In this document: positions 5,999-8,935 of the stretch, piece after piece
Layout of the letters: each line of letters starts with the position of its first letter
Numbering within the stretch: the first letter of the stretch is position 1
Assembly (NCBI GenBank): GCA_947371775.1
Contig: CANBQX010000076.1
Location: 1-8,935, forward strand
Reading direction: 5' to 3'
From: Comamonadaceae bacterium
Lineage (GTDB): Bacteria; Pseudomonadota; Gammaproteobacteria; Burkholderiales; Burkholderiaceae_C
DNA length: 8,935 bases
Position numbers and translations under genes: made by a program
The notes under the pieces: model-generated
Seen by the model: only the letters and a program-made list of their open reading frames with translations
The model's database searches: none
What the model was told of the DNA's origin: nothing

Positions 5999-8326
5999 AT
6001 GAAATCTAACCAGGAACTTTTTACCCTCAGTCGCGTGGCTGCGGCTGTGCTGGCAGTCTGCTTGACGCCTGCCATGGCCTTTGCGCAAGAAGAGGGCGCC
6101 GACGAACTGACCCGTGCCCACAGCATGGTTGAAATCGGCATTCGAGCCCCTTCGGTGGCTTCGGCCAAATTTGGCGAATACAACGGTCTGAACAAAGCCG
6201 AAGGCAGTACCGTGCTCAATGCCAACATCCGTGGCGGTGACGCTTACGGCGCCGGCACGGGTACCCAGCGCTGGGAAATCAAAGCGAGCGAACTGGGCAC
6301 GACCTCGCGGGAGTTGGGCGCCAACTACAGCGACCAAGGCCAATGGAATATTGGTTTGAATTACGACGAGCTCAAGCACAACCTGTCGGACAGCTACCAA
6401 ACGCCTTATGTCGGCGCAGCGGGGTCTAACAGCTTCACCCTGCCCGGATTTGGCTTGGCACCTAACACAGCCACTTTGAGTGGACCTCAACTCGGGGCCT
6501 ACCAAAACGTCAACATTGACACCACCCGAAAAAATACGACGGTGAACGCGGGGATGGAAATCAACTCGCGCCTCGGCCTGAAGTTTGACTACAACCATTT
6601 GGAGCAAACTGGCTCCAAGTTGATGGCGTTCGGCTCAGCGGGTTTTGCCTCTTCCGGCACGGCGCCAGCGGGTGAAGCGGTCTCGGTGCTGCCCAATCCC
6701 ACCCAGTACCAGACGGACACCATCAACCTGGCGCTCAACTGGACGGGCGACAACGCGAACCTGAGCGCGGCTTACTTCGGCTCCATCTTCCGGGACGGCT
6801 TTGACCGGGTGAATTTCACGACCTTTGCCACGGCCAATAACGTGCAGACCATGAGCACAGCGCCGGGCAATGACTTTCATCAGCTCAGCCTCAGTGGCGG
6901 CTACGGATTGACGCCGACGACAAAACTGACCGGCTCGGTGTCCACCGCCCGCAATACGCAGAACGACCCCTTTGTGGTCGATTCGTTCATGTACGTCAAC
7001 TCCGGAGTTGCGCCGGGCAATGCCAATACATCGCTAGGCGGTGTCGTGGTGACACAGCACGCCGACCTGAAACTGACCGACCAAACCACCCACGATTTGA
7101 CCTTGTCGGCCAGTTACAAGTACGACTTGCGCGACAACCAAACGGCCTCGGCGATTTACAACTTCCAGGCGATCGGTACTGGCAATATCGCCTATTACCC
7201 CAACACCCCCCTGAGCTTTAAAAAGAACCAGGCTGAATTGGCAGGCGACTACCGCATCGACAAGACACAGCGGGTTCGCTTGGCCTACAACCGCGAAGAT
7301 GTGTCGCGCTGGTGCGATCAGTACGCGGTGGGCGGCAGCAATTACCCTGCAGGCACCAACTGCGTGGTGGCGGTATCCAGCAACGATGACAAGCTCAGCG
7401 CCACCTACCGCGCCATGGCGACCGAAGAACTGGCCACCAACCTGGGTTATTCCTACAGCAAGCGGTCTACCAATTCGGACCCCAACGCCATTGTTTCCAT
7501 GATCGGTGTGCGGGGTGGCGATACCGGCACCACGGTGGGGACGATCAAAGGGCTCAATGGAGGCGATTACCAAGGTTTTTATCCCTTCTTCGACGCATCG
7601 CGCGTTCAGCAAGTGACCAAGGGTGGTTTCAACTGGCAGGCTAACGAGGCCTTTACCTTGGGTGTCAGTGCGCGTCTCATTGCGGATCGTTACGACTCCA
7701 CGTATGGCGTGCAGTGGGGTAATGGCCGTGGCTTGAACTTGGATGCGACCTATACCTACAGTGAAAACAGCTCGGTCACAGCCTACGCTACGCAACAGTC
7801 CAACGAGCGCCAACTGACGGACCAGCAGCGCTCGCTCGCCCAGGGGGCCGGCGCGGCGTCCGCCACTGCCATTGCCATTCCAGCGGGCGCAACCTGGACC
7901 AACAACCTCAAAACCGAAGACCTGACTTTGGGCATCAGCTCCAAAAAAGGCGGTCTGATGGGGGGGCAATTGGAATTGGTTGGCGACCTGAGCTACTCAC
8001 TCGGTCGGTCGAACTACGGCACGCTGCTGAACTACAGCACCGCGACCACTGGTGGCGTGGTGTGCAGCGACCCCCGTATTTTGTCCTGCGGCAGCCTGCC
8101 GGAAATCAAGGCCGAGGTCATCAGCTTCAAGCTCACCGGCAACTACCAGGTGGACAAAGCCAGCAAGGTGGCCGTGGCTTATCTGTTCCAAAAACTGGCC
8201 AGCGACGACTACTACTACAACGGCTTGCAATATGGAACGAATCCGAGCTCCATGTTGGCGACCAACCAGACCGCGCCCAACTATTCGCTCAACGTGGTCA
8301 CCCTGACCTATATCTACAACTTCTAG
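5999..8326 (+). CDS. mtoB: Outer-membrane beta-barrel porin of MtrB/PioB family (MtoB-like)
   Basis: This 775-residue precursor has a signal peptide (1-29, AMAFA then QEEG). The mature chain is made of alternating beta-strand patterns (for example LGLKFDYNHLEQTG, LTLSASYKYDL, NLALNWTGDN) and ends in TYIYNF, with the terminal Phe typical of outer-membrane barrels. The N-terminal stretch SAKFGEYNGLNKAEGS is a family mark of decaheme-associated MtrB/PioB proteins. It would form the sheath holding the decaheme cytochrome across the outer membrane. The CXXC near the N-terminus of Shewanella MtrB is absent. The only mature cysteines are two close pairs, C439/C455 and C689/C697, likely loop disulfides. 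ATG 5999 is preceded by AAGGGG (5986-5991) and lies 16 bases after mtoA, so co-transcription is near certain. It is somewhat longer than Shewanella MtrB (about 700 residues). Confidence 0.93.
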   Translation: MKSNQELFTLSRVAAAVLAVCLTPAMAFAQEEGADELTRAHSMVEIGIRAPSVASAKFGEYNGLNKAEGSTVLNANIRGGDAYGAGTGTQRWEIKASELGTTSRELGANYSDQGQWNIGLNYDELKHNLSDSYQTPYVGAAGSNSFTLPGFGLAPNTATLSGPQLGAYQNVNIDTTRKNTTVNAGMEINSRLGLKFDYNHLEQTGSKLMAFGSAGFASSGTAPAGEAVSVLPNPTQYQTDTINLALNWTGDNANLSAAYFGSIFRDGFDRVNFTTFATANNVQTMSTAPGNDFHQLSLSGGYGLTPTTKLTGSVSTARNTQNDPFVVDSFMYVNSGVAPGNANTSLGGVVVTQHADLKLTDQTTHDLTLSASYKYDLRDNQTASAIYNFQAIGTGNIAYYPNTPLSFKKNQAELAGDYRIDKTQRVRLAYNREDVSRWCDQYAVGGSNYPAGTNCVVAVSSNDDKLSATYRAMATEELATNLGYSYSKRSTNSDPNAIVSMIGVRGGDTGTTVGTIKGLNGGDYQGFYPFFDASRVQQVTKGGFNWQANEAFTLGVSARLIADRYDSTYGVQWGNGRGLNLDATYTYSENSSVTAYATQQSNERQLTDQQRSLAQGAGAASATAIAIPAGATWTNNLKTEDLTLGISSKKGGLMGGQLELVGDLSYSLGRSNYGTLLNYSTATTGGVVCSDPRILSCGSLPEIKAEVISFKLTGNYQVDKASKVAVAYLFQKLASDDYYYNGLQYGTNPSSMLATNQTAPNYSLNVVTLTYIYNF

Positions 8327-8367
8327 GGCACTGGCCAGGAGCACCCACCCTCAGTCATTAAAAAGGA

Positions 8368-8387
8368 CGGGACCGCGATCGGTCCCG
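8368..8387. terminator. Intergenic hairpin between barrel and NapC-type genes
   Basis: CGGGACCG-CGAT-CGGTCCCG is a perfect 8-bp stem with a 4-nt loop, 41 bases after the mtoB-like stop and 33 bases before the cymA-like start. On the + strand no T-tract follows (AACCTCTTGG), but ATTAAAAAGGA precedes it, so on the - strand the stem is followed by TCCTTTTTAAT and looks like an intrinsic terminator for antisense transcripts. On the + strand it may instead protect or process the mtoDAB message, lowering cymA expression relative to the genes before it. Confidence 0.5.
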
Positions 8388-8420
8388 AACCTCTTGGATC
8401 AACAGCAAGGAGCCAGACAA

Positions 8421-8935
8421 ATGGACAGCAACCCCGGTGCCCTCAAGCGCTTTTGGACTTTTATCAAAAAACCCAGCGCCAAATATTCGCTGCTGGCGAT
8501 TTCCAGCCTGTCCTTTGTGGTGGGAATTTTGTTCTGGGGGGGCTTCAACACCGGGATGGAAATGACCAACACCCTGGAGTTCTGCACCACATGCCATGAA
8601 ATGCGGGACAACGTGTACCAGGAATACAAAGAGACGATCCATTATTCCAACCGGACCGGTGTGCGGGCTATTTGCTCGGACTGCCATGTGCCCAAGGAAT
8701 GGACGCATAAAATGATCCGCAAGGCGAAGGCCAGCTTTGAGGTGTGGGGTAAGCTCACCGGCTATATCGATACCAAGGAAAAATTCGAGGAAAAACGCAT
8801 GGAACTCGCGACCCACGAGTGGGCCCGCATGAAAGAGACCAATTCCCGCGAATGCCGCAACTGCCACGCTTTCGAGGCCATGAGCCCCGAATTGCAAAAG
8901 CAAACACCCTATAAAAAGCACATGAAGGCCAAGGA
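8421..8935 (+). CDS. cymA: NapC/NirT-family membrane-anchored multiheme cytochrome c, CymA-like (3' end outside window)
   Basis: The frame opens at ATG 8421 with a strong AAGGAG site (8407-8412) and runs off the window after 171 codons. A single N-terminal membrane anchor (about 22-42, LLAISSLSFVVGILFWGGFN) is followed by haem sites CTTCH (55-59), CSDCH (85-89) and CRNCH (145-149). A fourth is expected just beyond the window. Met61 after the first haem motif (CTTCHEM) is the NapC/NrfH-type feature, and VPKEWTHKMIRKAKAS resembles the family's quinone-site region. These proteins pass electrons between the quinol pool and periplasmic cytochromes, so it should be the inner-membrane end of the Mto conduit. 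It is 94 bases after the barrel gene and probably belongs to the same operon, though a hairpin lies between. NapC or NirT proper is less likely, because no nitrate or nitrite reductase gene is nearby. Confidence 0.93.
   Translation, partial: MDSNPGALKRFWTFIKKPSAKYSLLAISSLSFVVGILFWGGFNTGMEMTNTLEFCTTCHEMRDNVYQEYKETIHYSNRTGVRAICSDCHVPKEWTHKMIRKAKASFEVWGKLTGYIDTKEKFEEKRMELATHEWARMKETNSRECRNCHAFEAMSPELQKQTPYKKHMKAK

Noticed and set aside
7034..7969. 311-codon open frame on the minus strand
   Set aside because: It is antisense to the beta-barrel gene, whose + frame has signal peptide, strand pattern and terminal Phe; the minus reading has no recognisable domain.

Overview
The window comes from a GC-rich proteobacterium, most likely a betaproteobacterium of the Comamonadaceae/Rhodoferax or Sideroxydans type. 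This rests on protein resemblance and on the Mto-like gene content, not on a database search. All genes I can support lie on the + strand. No tRNA, rRNA, CRISPR array or intact insertion sequence was seen.

Left part (1-1714). The 3' end of a transglutaminase-like peptidase gene overlaps an acyltransferase-3 membrane protein gene (341-1372) at TGATG. After the acyltransferase, the last 47 codons of the transglutaminase occur a second time (1457-1606). The two 141-bp copies differ at three positions, all synonymous. The acyltransferase is therefore bracketed by a direct repeat of its neighbour's gene end, which suggests it was inserted with a donor copy of the transglutaminase terminus. Two short hairpins (1402-1449) lie just left of the second copy.

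Middle (1715-4404). A two-component system has genes overlapping at ATGA: a membrane sensor kinase (Cache-like periplasmic domain, PAS, HisKA_3, HATPase) and a NarL/LuxR-type response regulator. The 171-bp gap after it holds a 20-bp near-perfect palindrome and three TTGACA/TGTCAA words. These are good candidates for the control region of the next operon.

Right part (4576-8935, cut by the window end). An extracellular electron transfer operon of the Mto/Mtr type: a monoheme periplasmic cytochrome (MtoD-like), a decaheme DmsE/MtrA-family cytochrome (MtoA-like), a 775-residue MtrB/PioB-family outer-membrane barrel (MtoB-like) and the start of a NapC/NirT-family membrane tetraheme cytochrome (CymA-like). 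Together these would link the quinone pool (CymA), the periplasm (MtoD) and the outer membrane (MtoAB) to iron or another extracellular electron donor or acceptor. The sequence does not show the direction of electron flow (Fe(II) oxidation or Fe(III) reduction). No outer-surface MtrC/OmcA-type cytochrome gene is visible inside the window. The adjacent two-component system is the natural candidate regulator of the conduit, but that is inference from position.
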